Source: Amphichorda felina | Lineage: Eukaryota; Ascomycota; Sordariomycetes; Hypocreales; Bionectriaceae | Length of the DNA: 64,000 nucleotides | Reading direction: 5' to 3' | Assembly (NCBI GenBank): GCA_016490725.1 | Contig: JAEMHR010000019.1 | Coordinates: forward strand, 62,001 to 126,000 | In this document: positions 1 to 10,804 of the stretch, one piece after another | Position numbering within the stretch: the stretch's first letter is position 1 | Layout of the letters: each line of letters starts with the position of its first letter | Notes under the pieces: generated by a model | Seen by the model: the letters and a program-made list of their open reading frames with translations, nothing else | What the model was told of the DNA's origin: nothing | Database searches by the model: none | Program-made: the position numbers and the translations under genes

Positions 1-3000
1 ACGGAAGAGCTGTTGGTGTTGAGCACAGCCTTGTAGCGACGACGACGCCTTGCGGGAGCCGGGAGCCAACGGCGTGTGAGAAGGAGGCACGCACGATGGT
101 GGGAAGTGAGGAAAAAGAGGAGAGGGGCGAGTGGACGGGGCGAGGCCAGGTTGAGGCGATCCGCAAACAGAGTTTTGGTAAGCCTGGGAAGCTTTGGGAA
201 ACTGGCCACGGGAGGGGCGCCGTCGCGATTATATTCGGATGCCCACCGAGACAGCAAGAGCACCGAGCAAAGCACCAGCCCACCAGCAGTGCACACATCG
301 GGCCGTCAACCGTGAAGTACGATTCACGAGCCGACGAGTCATGATGTGGTCGGAATTACAGATCACCGGCGTGCATCGCGGATCACAGACCCTGGCTCTG
401 CTGCAATACCGTTTCCAAAATGACGCTGCTAACTTGCTAAAAGGGTGTGCTGCAGACTCCATACAGTGCTCTCCGAACGGGGGACTAACTAACTACCTTG
501 GGTAGGAACTACTTAATCTTTGCCGATGATCTGTTGGCCTCTTCCGACGACCTGCTCTCCTCCGTCAGGTTTTTCCTGACAAGCCGAGCAAGGCATCAAC
601 GTTTCAAGATGATGGCGTTCACGGTGGCACCTTGGCAAGTCGTTTGGGCTGACCTTGAAGCCTGGTCTCAGTGGGCCAGCCACTGGTGACCGGTGGGCCA
701 GGCAGGGCCACCAGGCTGGCCTCGGCCCACTCGTCGCGTGTCGGAGGATCATGGACCATGCGGTGGTGCATTGACCGGTCGAGGGTCTTTTGATGTCTGA
801 CATTACTCTTCATGGCACCAACGCCCGCATCTCTTGAGCACCCAAGGGCGCCATCGCCAGCCGCAAGCTCAAATGCTCGGAAGGAATAAAAGACGAGCAA
901 CCAAACACAAGCCAGGCACCATAGTCTCCTCCCTCGGCCTTGTTCTTCGGAATCGGCGCAGTGTCGCGAGTCCATCCCCGAGCCCCTGTCTTCGGACCGG
1001 GGTCAGGTGTCCCAGATTCCGGAGGGTGGGAACACGGCCGTGATGATCCTTTGTTCCAGAAGAATTCCAAATTTCCAGAATCCCCAATCACCAACGCGGC
1101 CAGGTTGCTCACCTGACAAGCAGCAGAGGAAAAAAGAAATGGCTATACGGGGAAGACATGAGATAAATGAGGTTCTGTCAGCCTGAGTCTGATGGCCTGT
1201 GAGTGAACAGGCGAGACATCGGCAGAGGAAGACGCTCGAAATGCCCAACAGCAGTGTGCCAGTGTCACAGGCTTGCATCATTCCCTCCAACTCGACAGCG
1301 TCGGCTTTGGTGTCCGACTCTGCATACAGGCAGAACAGAAGACGTCGAACTCGGCAACTCTGTAACAGCCGGGAGAAGGGAATACTACAACTCATCAATC
1401 AACCCAGTCGCTCGGTCAGGACCGGAGACTCGCGTGGCCTGACGGGGACGAAGGGGACCTTCCGTCCCGGCTGTTTCCCAACCCCATGGAACCATGTTCC
1501 CAAGCTGGCCTGATCCATGTACGTACAGTAGCATGTATTAGCTGTACGTACGTAGCATGTATCACATTCACATCACATCCATTCATCATCTCCGTGAACT
1601 GCGAATTGCCTTGACCGCTTCGGCGTCTCTCCCCAGATGTTGTCGGCCCTGCAAAGGCCCGCTCAAATCAAACGACGCCAGACGCGTATCATCTATGAAT
1701 GCACGAGTAGTATGTAGGATGCACCTCTGCCGGCTCCCGGCTGAGGCCCGACTCGCTGAGGCAGCGAAGCTCCATCGGCCCCATCTGCAGCCTGCGAAAT
1801 TGAGACTGTGAGACTGCGGCAAACTTCGTCTTTCCCTGGGCAATCAATCACCCCTTGGGAAGGCTCAATGACCAGCATATGTCCGAATGTCCCAATCGAG
1901 ACGTCCGCAAAAAACCAATACCCATGCCACACTCCAATCTCCATTCCATGTCCGCTGCACAAACGGTACATCGGGGGTCCGGGACTCGACGCCACGTGCC
2001 CATTTAAGCCCTCGTCGATGGTGATCTCTACGAGTACGAATACACCAAGGGTTGAGATTGGTACAGCATCATCATCGTACGTCCATGGCCCAGGCTTTCT
2101 GTACGAGGTCACATAATATGGCACGACATGCCATCGTGCACCAGACCACGCGATTTGGCGGGATACAATGCAACCTTGGTAACGTTAACCTTGGGTGTTT
2201 TGGGCCTTCCACATGCCATTCGATGATGCCCTTCGACTTTGCGGCGGTACGAGAACGGTACGAGATAGAATGCTCTCTCCGCGCATCTCCACGCAACCAC
2301 CACCTGGGAATGCCGGGGTCAAAGAAGACAGATTTTTCAACCCCCGAGCGACGGTACGATTGCGAGTACGGATATACTACTATGTAATATGTAGGAAACG
2401 CAGCCACTTTAGGCACATGCCCCGATTCTTGCGCCCGGTTGGTGCACCCTGAAGAGGCATGAGGAGCGGTGCGAGCCGAAGATCTGCGCCACACGCCCGG
2501 CTGAGCCAAGTTCGAAGGGGGTATGGGCTTGTAGCAGACAGATGAAGGTGCCGTCCTTCACCATCCGTGGGTTCCCCGGCCCCAGCATATGACCCCGTTG
2601 TACCACGCCCGCCGGGAAACCCGGGGATCGGTGACACGTCCCCGCCGTACCCACGAGTCCACCAGCCGAGGCGGCACTCATGATCTGTGTTCCTTCGGTA
2701 ATACATAATTACTTGTAGAAATGCAGTATGTTATGTGGCCGGCGGGGGTTATCATGGTTACATCTATATTAGCACCACTGCCACCTCCGATGCCTAGCTG
2801 TCTCAGCGGGGAGACAACACTGAGGCCATCGCCGGTTTTGGTCCAAAGGATGATGGACGCGATGACGCATGGCACTGAGCAGCTCTGAGCCGTGGGCATC
2901 TGGCCTTCAGCCCGACCAGCAACCAGTCATGCACCCGTCGGCCAGTCATGTCTGGGAACGCCGGGCTCTTGCCCCCGCGCGCCCCAATGTCGTTCTGTCT

Positions 3001-3571
3001 CGTGGCAGTGCAGTGACTGCAGTCCGTCCCGGGTGCATTGCATGAGAGCTGCTAAGGCACCTAGAGTGGATGCGGTACGTGGACGAAGAGGAGAACGCCT
3101 CCTATTCCTGCGACCGCTTCCCATCGCGCCCTGGGCCACCATTCCTACAGGGTAGCATCCCTCTTTGGGCTCGTTCTGGAGTGCTGCTTTTGCTTTGGGG
3201 AGGAGGATGAATCTCAGCCACATTGGTATGTTGAAAATCAATGTTTATCAGGTCCAAACACCTTAATGGGTTTTCGGGTCCATGCCACGAGCACTTTGAC
3301 TCCCACAGCCGGGCTCATTGTGACCGCTGCACGCATGAAGTAGTAGTAGGAAATACCCCTAAAAAAGGCATCTAAAAGTACAGATACAGCTTACAGAATG
3401 CATTAGTACGAGCACTTGCTTATCTAGGTAAGAAAAAAGGCAATGAGAAAGTAATAAGCAAATAAACACCAAAAAAAAAAACAATGGTAATATCATATAA
3501 ATAACCAAGTCAATACTCGTACGGAGTACAAATGATAAAAAGCAAGACCGGCAAAAAGCAAAAAGGTAAAT
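1..3571. other. Gene-poor spacer, no supported gene
   Basis: All open frames here are short, overlap each other on both strands, and show no recognisable domain or exon structure. Between about 1519 and 1562 a GTACGTA / AGCATGTAT block occurs twice in a row. TACTCGTAC or its complement occurs at 2029-2037 and 3514-3522. An A-rich run sits near 3470-3483. I see no gene, transposon ends or RNA gene other than the tRNA that follows. Confidence 0.6.
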
Positions 3572-3690
3572 GCAGAGAGTGGGATTCGAACCCACGCATG
3601 TTACCATACTGTGAATCAATCGCCTTTTCAAGGCGAAGAAGATTGGAAAATCTTGAGCACAGCGCCTTAGACCAACTCGGCCATCTCTGC
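3572..3690 (-). tRNA. tRNA-Leu(CAA) with 37-nt intron
   Basis: On the minus strand a 7-bp acceptor stem pairs GCAGAGA with TCTCTGC. A D-arm (GCCGAGTTGGTCTAAGGC), a long class II variable arm and a T-arm with GGGTTCGAATCCC follow. The anticodon stem is CTGTG/CACAG and the loop reads CT-CAA-G, so the anticodon is CAA at 3655..3653, giving leucine. A 37-nt intron (3651..3615) lies one base 3' of the anticodon, the canonical position for eukaryotic nuclear tRNA introns; introns in tRNA-Leu(CAA) are common in fungi. The intron contains its own hairpin (CGCCTT with AAGGCG). There is no encoded CCA. A run of T residues directly downstream is not obvious; the minus-strand downstream sequence is TTTACCTTTTT. 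Confidence 0.93.
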
Positions 3691-4503
3691 TACGTCACAG
3701 TTGCTCGCTAATCTGCCATGTAAACCCTGGAATCCGGTGCCATCCCATCCCCTCCTAACCTAACATTCCACGGTCTGTATCCGTACTTGGCACTCCTACG
3801 GACTACTACTATTCGTATTGCTGTCGGTCAATATTACTACTACGAGCATTGTTTACGCTTCCTCCGTACCTGGCTGCGTCCATTATAAAGCTGCTTACCT
3901 CTAGACGCCGTTTGGAAAATGCAGAAAGTCGCGGGTTGCCGTTGGCACGTTGTCAATCTCGCATCTTTGGTGACACGGGCATCCAGAAGTTGGTGACGGG
4001 GCCCAGAGGTTGTGCCTGGTACTACTGGTACGGGTACGAGTACATATTAGCATCCGGGCGTGGATAGGCACAGGTACGAATGGAGATTTAGAGGTACTCT
4101 GCAGCGAGCTCAGAGCGGCGTGCCGATTGGGGGTTTGTGGTGCGAATGGCTGGGAGGCATGGCGGCCAGTCAAGTGGCTGGTACTTGGTACAGCCTCACT
4201 CGACTTGCAGGTTCACGGTCAGAATCACCAGCCGCCTGCCGCCGCCGCGGTGGCTGCCTGGGAGCCACGTTCCCCAAGTGGAAAAACACAAAACTCATAA
4301 GCCTTTCACCTTTTGTTGAAGCATCCGCCCATCGCAGAAATATTTTTGGAGCGCCAGTCCCTTTCCTTGCCCGCCCTCACATGCATCTTCCGTCCCCCGT
4401 CTCCTGTTCGCTCTCTCAACTGCTGCTGCCCAACGTAGGTATTCGCGAATCCTTGGCCGCGCCGAGCCCACCATCATAAATCAGCTCCTCACACCATTCT
4501 CCC
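3691..4503. other. Spacer and probable 5' leader of the triple-AAA gene
   Basis: No supported gene lies here. A pyrimidine-rich stretch at about 4355-4430 precedes the start codon at 4504, as is common in filamentous fungal promoters. TACGAGTAC occurs at 4035-4043 and ATTCGCGAAT, a 10-bp palindrome, at about 4440. Confidence 0.5.
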
Positions 4504-7500
4504 ATGGAGGCCCAAAGCGATGACGCCGGCTTCTGCGTCAGCTGGCTCCTCGGCTTGCAACCCCGGCGTTCGTCCTGGCACTTATCCCGGCAGCTACCTC
4601 CACGTCTGGTGAGAGATCCCCAGTCCGGGGATTTTCACTGTCCCGAGAGCAAGCTGAGCAAACTGCCAGAACTAGTATCGAATTCAACTATGGATGCAAA
4701 GGGTCCCGGGAGCCCAGGACGGGCCCCAGAGCTGGAGACGCCGGATCAGGTCCGCCTACTAGAGCCCGTACCACCGCCTCCCAATCATGGAACCGTTGCC
4801 AAGTGCCCGGATTGGGCAAAGGAGTTTGAGAATAAGGACGTGGGATTTCGCGTCAGTTATATTCTGGGCCTGATTCCCCGACCACAAGTATCCAACGAAG
4901 AAGCCAGGCAGCAGCCTGACAAGATCGAGGGTGAGGCGGGAGCTGGCTCCACCATGGACAAACAAGAAGAGACAGACGAGGCTGTGGAGCAATCAGAACT
5001 GGAAGGGGAGGAGGACGAAGAGTCAGGCGATGAACTGGGCCTTCGAAGGCTTTATGGCGATATTCCCTGCGAAGAGCAGGACGGGGAGGACAAAGAATCA
5101 GCGGACGAGATGGGCTTGCGGAAACTTTTTGGCGACATGTCCAACGAAGAACAGACCGACGACGACAACAGCAGCGACGGCAGTGCCAGCAGTGCCAGCA
5201 GCGCCAGCAGCGCCAGCAGCGAGAGCAGCACCGGCGAACAGGACGTGGATGACCCAGTGCTTGCTACTGAGGGATTCCTTGAACTCGCCACCAGTTTAGG
5301 AGCCTATATTACCGAGATTGAGTGAGTTCATCCCCCCCCAGCTTCTTTTATTTAGAAGTCAAACTCATTGGCCTGTCTCTCCAGAGAAGCTAGTCGCGAC
5401 GATAATTCGGATACGGAGTCCATCGACGGGGTCACGCCCGAGGACCACAAGGAAGATTCATTCTCCAAGACGGAGTGGCTTCGGCAAAAGACGGTTGAGT
5501 ATGCGTCGAATAAGTATCTTGACAGGCTCATGTCGCTCCCTGGCCTCGAGGAGACCAAGGCCATGTTCCTAAATGCCCGCGCCAAAATCAAGGCGGCCGC
5601 TCGCCGAGAGACGTCTCTCAAGAAGGAAAATTTTGATATTGTCCTCACCGGCAACCAGGGAACTGGGAAGTCGACTATGGCCAAGCTGTACGCCAAGTTC
5701 CTAGTCGCCGAGCAACTCTTCGGGGCCCCTAGCAGTGGCCTTAAGCCAATTTATGAGGCATCGTGGTACCGCTTCTCCAAGACGGAGATAGTTGACGGTG
5801 TCCGGAATACTTCCACACAGACACAGACTAATGGATGTGTAAGTAGACAGATATTTGTGCTTTGATCCCTGTAAAGCGCTGCCTAAACTGATTATATGTC
5901 CAGGTCGTCATCCTTGATGACGCTCATCTGATAGACAAGAGCGACTTCAACCTATGGAACCTTTACACTCGTCTCAAGGATCTCCCGGGCAATATTGTTC
6001 TTGTCATCGCGGGTGACGTGGATGATGGACTGAGCAATCAGCTCAAGTACAGGGCCGAGGTGGAGAACCAGTTGCAGGTCCTCAAACTCCCCAACTATAC
6101 CGAGGAGCAGCTTTGCGTAATCTTCCACCGGATGGTCCAGAAATGGTTCCACCAGAAGATGAGGTTCGACGGCGAGGTTCCCGACCAGTTCGTCAAGATC
6201 CTCATCAAACGCATCCGAAAAGATGTATGCGACGAGGACTTTACCAATATATGGGCCGTGAGGAAGGTCTTCATCGAGGCCACAAGGAGGCAGGTCGAGC
6301 GCTTCCGCCTGGCGCGGAAGGAAGGGGACTATCCTGAGGACTTCTTCATGACTAAGGAAGACCTCATTGGCGAAAGGCCTGAGTTGACACTAGAGAAGAG
6401 TGCCGCCTGGAAGGAGCTACAGGAGCTGAAAGGACTGGACCAAGTCAAGGAGGCCATCCTCTCCATTGTGAACCAGGCGAGCCAGAATTACGAGCGGGAG
6501 ATCAAAGGGCTGGAGCCCCTACAGATGACGCCGAATCGTGTTTTCCTGGGGAATCCCGGTACTGGAAAGACCACGGTTGCGAAGCTCTACGGAAAACTCC
6601 TCGCCGAGTTTGGTGTCCTCTCCAAGGGGGAGCTGATAGTCAAGAACCCCGGGGACTTGGTCGATCGGTACATTGGCTGGTCCGAGAGGAACACCAAGGA
6701 GGCCTTGGACGAGGCCAAGGGCAGTGTCCTCATCATTGACGACGCCCACATGCTAGACCCCGGTCAAAGTAGTCAGAGCTGCAGCTTCCGCCGCGGCGTA
6801 CTCGACACGCTGGTTGCCGATGTCACGGGAGCTCCAGGGGAAGACCGCTGTGTCATCCTCTGCGGATACCCGGAGCACATGAAGGAGATGTACGCCAACG
6901 GGAACCCAGGGCTGGCGCGGCGATTTCCCCTGGACACGGCAATAGTTTTCCACGACTTCGACGCGGGCAAACTGGGTGAGGTCCTTGACCTGAAGCTGCA
7001 AAAGGAGAGGCTGAAGGCGACGGAGAAGGCGCGGGAGGTGGCCATGGATATCCTGAAGCGTGCCTCGATGCGCCCCGGCTTTGGCAACGGAGCAGAGGTG
7101 GACAATGTGCTCTCCAAGGCTGTCCTCGCACGGTCAAAGCGCGTGGATGAGCAGGTCAAGGCTGCCCAAGGCGTGGAGGTCAAGACGGACGACATCCACA
7201 TTGAGCCCCAAGACTTTGACGCAGACTGGGATCGCCAGACACGGGCCGTGGCCAACACGCGCGCTCTCTTCGAGGGCTTCATCGGCTTTGAGGAAATCGT
7301 CTCCCAGTTCGAGTCGTACCAGTACATGGCTCAGGGGATGCGCCTCCGCAACATCGACCCGCGCCCGTACATCCCCTTTACGTACGTTTTCAAGGGCCCC
7401 CCCGGCACTGGCAAGACGACGACGGCGCGCAAGCTGGGCCAGATCTTCTACGACATGGGCCTCCTCGCAGCCCCCGACGTCATCGACGTCTCGGCGTCGC

Positions 7501-8168
7501 AGCTCGTCGGCGAGTACTGCGGGCAGACGGGGCCCAAGACGATGCGCCTGCTCGAGTCGGCCCTCGGCAAGGTGCTGTTCATCGACGAGGCATACCGGCT
7601 CGCGGGGTCGCACGCGTCGCAGGCGTCGTTCGAGAGCGAGGCGGTCAACGAGCTTGTGGACGCCGTCACCAAGCCCAAGTTTGCGCGCAAGCTCATCATC
7701 GTGCTGGCGGGGTACGAGGACGACATGGACCGGCTGATGCGGGTCAACCCGGGCCTGCGCAGCCGGTTCGCGACCGAGGTGCGGTTCCGGCCGATGCGGG
7801 CGGAGCAGTGCATCGAGCAGCTGCGGGCGGTGGTGGGCAAGGTGGGCATCACGATCCAGGCGACGACGGAGATGGACGGGGCGACGCGGGCGACGCTGGT
7901 GGGCAGCCTGGGCCGCATGGGCGGCGACAAGGCGTGGGCAAGTGGGCGCAGCGTCGAAACGCTGGGCGAGAAGGTGATTGCGCACATCTTCAAGCAGTGC
8001 GCCCTCAAGGGCTACACGGGCGCCGAGCTGAGCGTCACGGGGCGCGACCTGGTGCGCATCCTGGCTGGGGCCGGCGTCGACAGCATGGACGTGCGGAGCT
8101 GGAACTCGAGGCCCATGGGCGCGCGGCAGGTCATGACGCTCAAGGACCTCGAGGGGGATGGGTGGTGA
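4504..8168 (+). CDS. Triple AAA+ ATPase of the CbxX/CfxQ family with repeat-bearing N-terminus
   Basis: Exons are 4504-5321, 5385-5838 and 5904-8168, with two GT-AG introns of 63 and 65 nt, giving 1178 residues. Three AAA+ modules follow one another. Their Walker A motifs are GNQGTGKST, GNPGTGKTT and GPPGTGKTT; their Walker B motifs are VVILDDAH, VLIIDDAH and VLFIDEAY. Modules 2 and 3 carry NPGLxxRF arginine-finger-like segments; I see none in module 1. The domain order resembles fungal proteins related to CbbX (Rubisco activase), although fungi have no Rubisco, so the substrate is unknown. The first 270 residues are not AAA. They hold two copies of a GFxVSxxLGLxPR motif (near residues 9-22 and 114-127), two copies of an acidic DE-L/M-GLR-R/K-L-Y/F-GD motif (near 178-190 and 202-214), and a Ser/Ala-rich tract. 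The first ATG of the open frame was taken as start. The family is clear; the function is not. Confidence 0.88.
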
Positions 8169-8539
8169 GGTGAGCTGGGGCGAGCTGGGGTGTTGGTGCG
8201 AGGCTGGAAGAAAAAGGGGGGGGGGAGGGGGTTGCAATGATTTACGATGGCATGACTTGGGAGATTGATGATACGTACGTAGTACGACCACGAGCACGGC
8301 GCGGGGCGTTGGAATTAGGTACCCCCCCTTACTTTCCCTCCTGTTCTTCTTTTTGCCCTTGCGATATTCGTTATATTTGTTATTCTCTGATAGATTGGCT
8401 TGGTTTGGCACATGCTCCCACCGTTTCCGGGAAGAGCAGCATGGCTGGAGTTTTAGTGCGATCAGAAAGACAGAGGGCTATCCGCCTAGATTGAGACCTT
8501 GGACTGCTGGGCCTATCTTCTCCATTGTTTGCCGCAGCA
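8169..8539. other. Spacer after the AAA gene
   Basis: The sequence directly after the stop holds GAGCTGGGG repeats and a G-rich run near 8215-8230, then ordinary AT-richer sequence. I see no gene here. Confidence 0.5.
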
Positions 8540-8540
8540 G

Positions 8541-8745
8541 AATAATAGCAGACAGTTTCCCAATACAGATGGTGATGAGCCACTATTATATTAGTCTTTC
8601 TCTAGTCAAGGTCTGGATGTGAGAAGGGTAGTCACCAGCAGTTGAAATGCGGCGCAATAGGTGCCTCACAATGGCTTTTAATGCTGCTTCCTACTATATA
8701 CGATTATGCATAGTAGGAAAGGCGGGATCCCGTTGCTATGACCTG
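8541..8745 (+). repeat. Decayed 5S rRNA repeat unit (upstream flank plus 5' half of a 5S pseudogene)
   Basis: Positions 8541-8695 match, with many differences, the flank at 9846-10021 that lies directly upstream of the intact 5S gene; both contain AATAATAGCAGACAGT and GGGTAGTC-CCAGCA. From 8696 the sequence continues as a damaged 5S start (ATATACGATTATGCATAGTAG against ACATACGACCATACCCAGTGG) and still holds GGGATCCCGT. Most differences are C/T or G/A transitions, as expected for RIP. Similarity fades after about 8745. Confidence 0.75.
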
Positions 8746-8876
8746 GATAATTTTAGTTTCTTAATATGTACTGAAATAACATAGGGGTAGAGATAGTTAG
8801 AAAGGTGGGTTACCCCCTGCTACTTCTGACAACTATCGACTATTTTGCCTATGATTCTATGCCTCATCTTCTAGTA

Positions 8877-9430
8877 TCAAGCACGGTTAGACATCATGCG
8901 CTCAAAGCTTGCAGAGATGAGCTCGACGACGTTGCCCCAGGGATCCTCGATGTACGTAGCCTCGTACTCGAACACGGGGATCGTCTGGCCTATCTTCCTG
9001 GCGCCCGCGGCAACGGCCCTCTCGCAGAGGGCATCGACGTCGGGGGCCGTGACGGCCATGTGGAAGTAGCCGCCGCGCTTGTAGTCCCTGGCGAAGTCGG
9101 CGCGCGCCTCGGGGGTGATGCTGGGGTCCTGGAACTCGAAGAGCTCGACGCCGATGCCGTTGCCGGCCGACAGGTAGGCCATGGTGACCTTCTGCAGGTC
9201 GGGCGGGAAGAGCCTGAAGAGAGCATCGTCCGGGGTCACGGCGCGGTCGGTGGTGTGAGGGGGCCGGAGCTGGTGGAAGCCCAGCACGTCCATGTACCAC
9301 TTGGCGGCCGCGGCGACGTCGGGGACAGCGATGCCGACGTGGTTGAAGGCGTACGGGGTCTGTGCTTGTTAGATGATGGCGCGGGTTTTATTTGTCGAGT
9401 TGGTGGACTTGCAGGGTCTCCTCTGGCCAT
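8877..9430 (-). CDS. VOC-superfamily (glyoxalase/dioxygenase fold) protein
   Basis: Exon 1 is 9430..9413 and exon 2 is 9359..8877, giving 166 residues. The 53-nt intron uses a GC-AG pair with donor GCAAGT; the join yields a normal VOC start (TPYAFNHVGIAVPD). Metal-ligand positions typical of the family are visible: His in NHVGI, Glu in GVELFEF, His in GGYFHMAV and Glu in GNVVELIS. Members include glyoxalase I, extradiol dioxygenases and epimerases, so the reaction cannot be named. An in-frame ATG at 9454 would add eight residues. The gene lies between two halves of decayed 5S rRNA repeat sequence, which is unusual; its reading frame is intact and GC-rich, unlike its AT-rich surroundings. Confidence 0.85.
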
Positions 9431-9724
9431 GTTGATACTACTAGTATTCTCCAAATCCTGGTTTGCTGCTCACGTAGTGATGGTTGATTTTCATAAGTAG
9501 AATAAGAGACCTTGATTAATGTTACAGCAATTTGATCGAATATTCTCAGACGAAAGCCGTCACACCAGCTACGGAATCCTAGACAACCGGAAGTCCGGAA
9601 CTCTATTATAGTGGCATCAGGTGAGTGAGGCCTCGCACATATGAAGATTGACTCGGGCTAGGCTCGCAACTAAATGAGGGCATTGCAGTGCGTTGACGAC
9701 AGCGACGAGCCAAAACTAACTTTC

Positions 9725-9845
9725 ACTTACCCTATATACTACTTCCTCTACTAAAATATACGTACTAGCTATACGGGCTTTATCTATTACCCTATTATAT
9801 TGCACCTTCTTATTATGCTGCAGATCACCGACTCCGTCTTTCCCG
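9725..9845 (+). repeat. Decayed 3' half of a 5S rRNA pseudogene plus downstream flank
   Basis: Positions 9811-9845 (TGCTGCAGATCACCGACTCC and following bases) nearly match 10180-10215, which lie just downstream of the intact 5S gene. Before that, AGCTATACGGGCT at about 9767-9779 aligns with the 5S 3' part AGCGAATACCGGCT, and the intervening tract aligns base for base with the 5S terminator region but with C-to-T and G-to-A changes. The 5' limit is uncertain because the sequence is strongly AT-shifted. Confidence 0.6.
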
Positions 9846-10021
9846 AATAATAGCAGACAGTTACCCAGTACAGACGATGATAAGCCATTAGTATTATGTT
9901 TGTCTTGCCCTCCAATACTTAGCTACCCTGTGGAACGACTCGATATGACAAGGGTAGTCGCCAGCACCTGAAGTGCAACACAATGGATGCTTCATAATGC
10001 TTTTCAACACGCCCTCATGGT
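9846..10021 (+). repeat. Upstream flank of the 5S gene, second copy
   Basis: This segment is homologous to 8541-8695 in the same orientation. It ends directly at the start of the intact 5S gene, so the repeated unit included the 5S gene and its promoter flank. Differences between the copies are mostly transitions and occur in both copies. Confidence 0.75.
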
Positions 10022-10140
10022 ACATACGACCATACCCAGTGGAAAATACGGGATCCCGTCCGCTCTCCCAGAGTCAAGCCGCTGAGGGGCTGATTAGTAG
10101 TTGGGTCGGTGACGACCAGCGAATACCGGCTGTTGTATGT
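10022..10140 (+). rRNA. 5S ribosomal RNA
   Basis: The 119-nt segment starts ACATACGACCATACCC and ends GCTGTTGTATGT, and its two ends pair (ACATACGAC with GTTGTATGT). It contains GGGATCCCGTCCGCTCTCCC and TAGTTGGGTCGGTGACGACC, both characteristic of ascomycete 5S rRNA and very close to the Neurospora sequence as I know it. It is followed by T-rich tracts at 10140-10160, the RNA polymerase III terminator type. It is a dispersed 5S gene, not linked here to 18S/28S rDNA. It looks intact, whereas the neighbouring copies are decayed. Confidence 0.95.
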
Positions 10141-10744
10141 TTTCTTTTTGGCCTTTTTGGTCCTTGTGCCCCCTTTTTGTTGTGCTGCGGATCACCGACT
10201 CCATCTTTCCCGGTCCGGCCCCACCACCGTGCCGCCTCCGCCTCCGCCTCCGGTCTTGTCCATCTCTTTCAGGGCAAGGATCGTTGTCATGGAACACTGG
10301 GATAAAAAATGCTGCCCAAACACCTTCAGTATGCCCCATATCATAGGGGCCACGCTGTGCCTGCCTTTACCTCCTCTGTAGAGAGTCTTGACGTGAGACG
10401 GCCAGCCACCAGCATCCGCGGCAGATGTTTGGGATGTCCCCAGGTCGATAAGCCACCGCCACGCACTCTGTCCCCCAGCCATGTTGGTACTTCAGAAGGG
10501 GCAAGCAAAGTTAATTTCAAAAGGTAGTGGCGGCCTTTGTGGCCTCTTGGAATCATATACGTGTCAATACAAGAGATAGACAGACTGTCGGATTGCCGCA
10601 CTCACTCGAAGGTTTGGCAACATGGCCCCATCATTTTCTCACCCAACCACCACAGATAGAAGGTATAAAGGAAACCCACTTCTGCTTTCATTTTCTTCCT
10701 AGCTTTTGCTTCAACAATTGCCTAAGCTGACATTGTGGGCACAA
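10141..10744. other. 5S downstream flank and spacer
   Basis: Positions 10141-10215 are the T-rich terminator region and the downstream flank that also occurs at 9790-9845. The remaining sequence to about 10744 shows no supported gene. Confidence 0.55.
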
Positions 10745-10800
10745 CCTCGCTTGCGAGGTTTTGGATCTCTCTTCAATGGGAGACAAAGTCGTAACAGGGA
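10742..10800 (+). other. Hairpin followed by a motif like the 3' end of small-subunit rRNA
   Basis: AACCTCGC-TT-GCGAGGTT at 10743-10760 is a near-perfect inverted repeat. About 24 nt later comes AAAGTCGTAACAGGGATCAT (10785-10804), which resembles the universal small-subunit rRNA 3' sequence AAGTCGTAACAAGG and, with a gap, its GGATCATTA end. Two further GTCGTAACAA copies lie at 11404 and 11601. No open frame explains this. Confidence 0.4.
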
Positions 10801-10804
10801 TCAT

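Noticed and set aside
7134..8411. Minus-strand open frame of 425 codons opposite the triple-AAA gene
   Set aside because: It is antisense to well conserved AAA modules. GC-rich third positions on the sense strand remove stops on the other strand, and the translated sequence has no domain.
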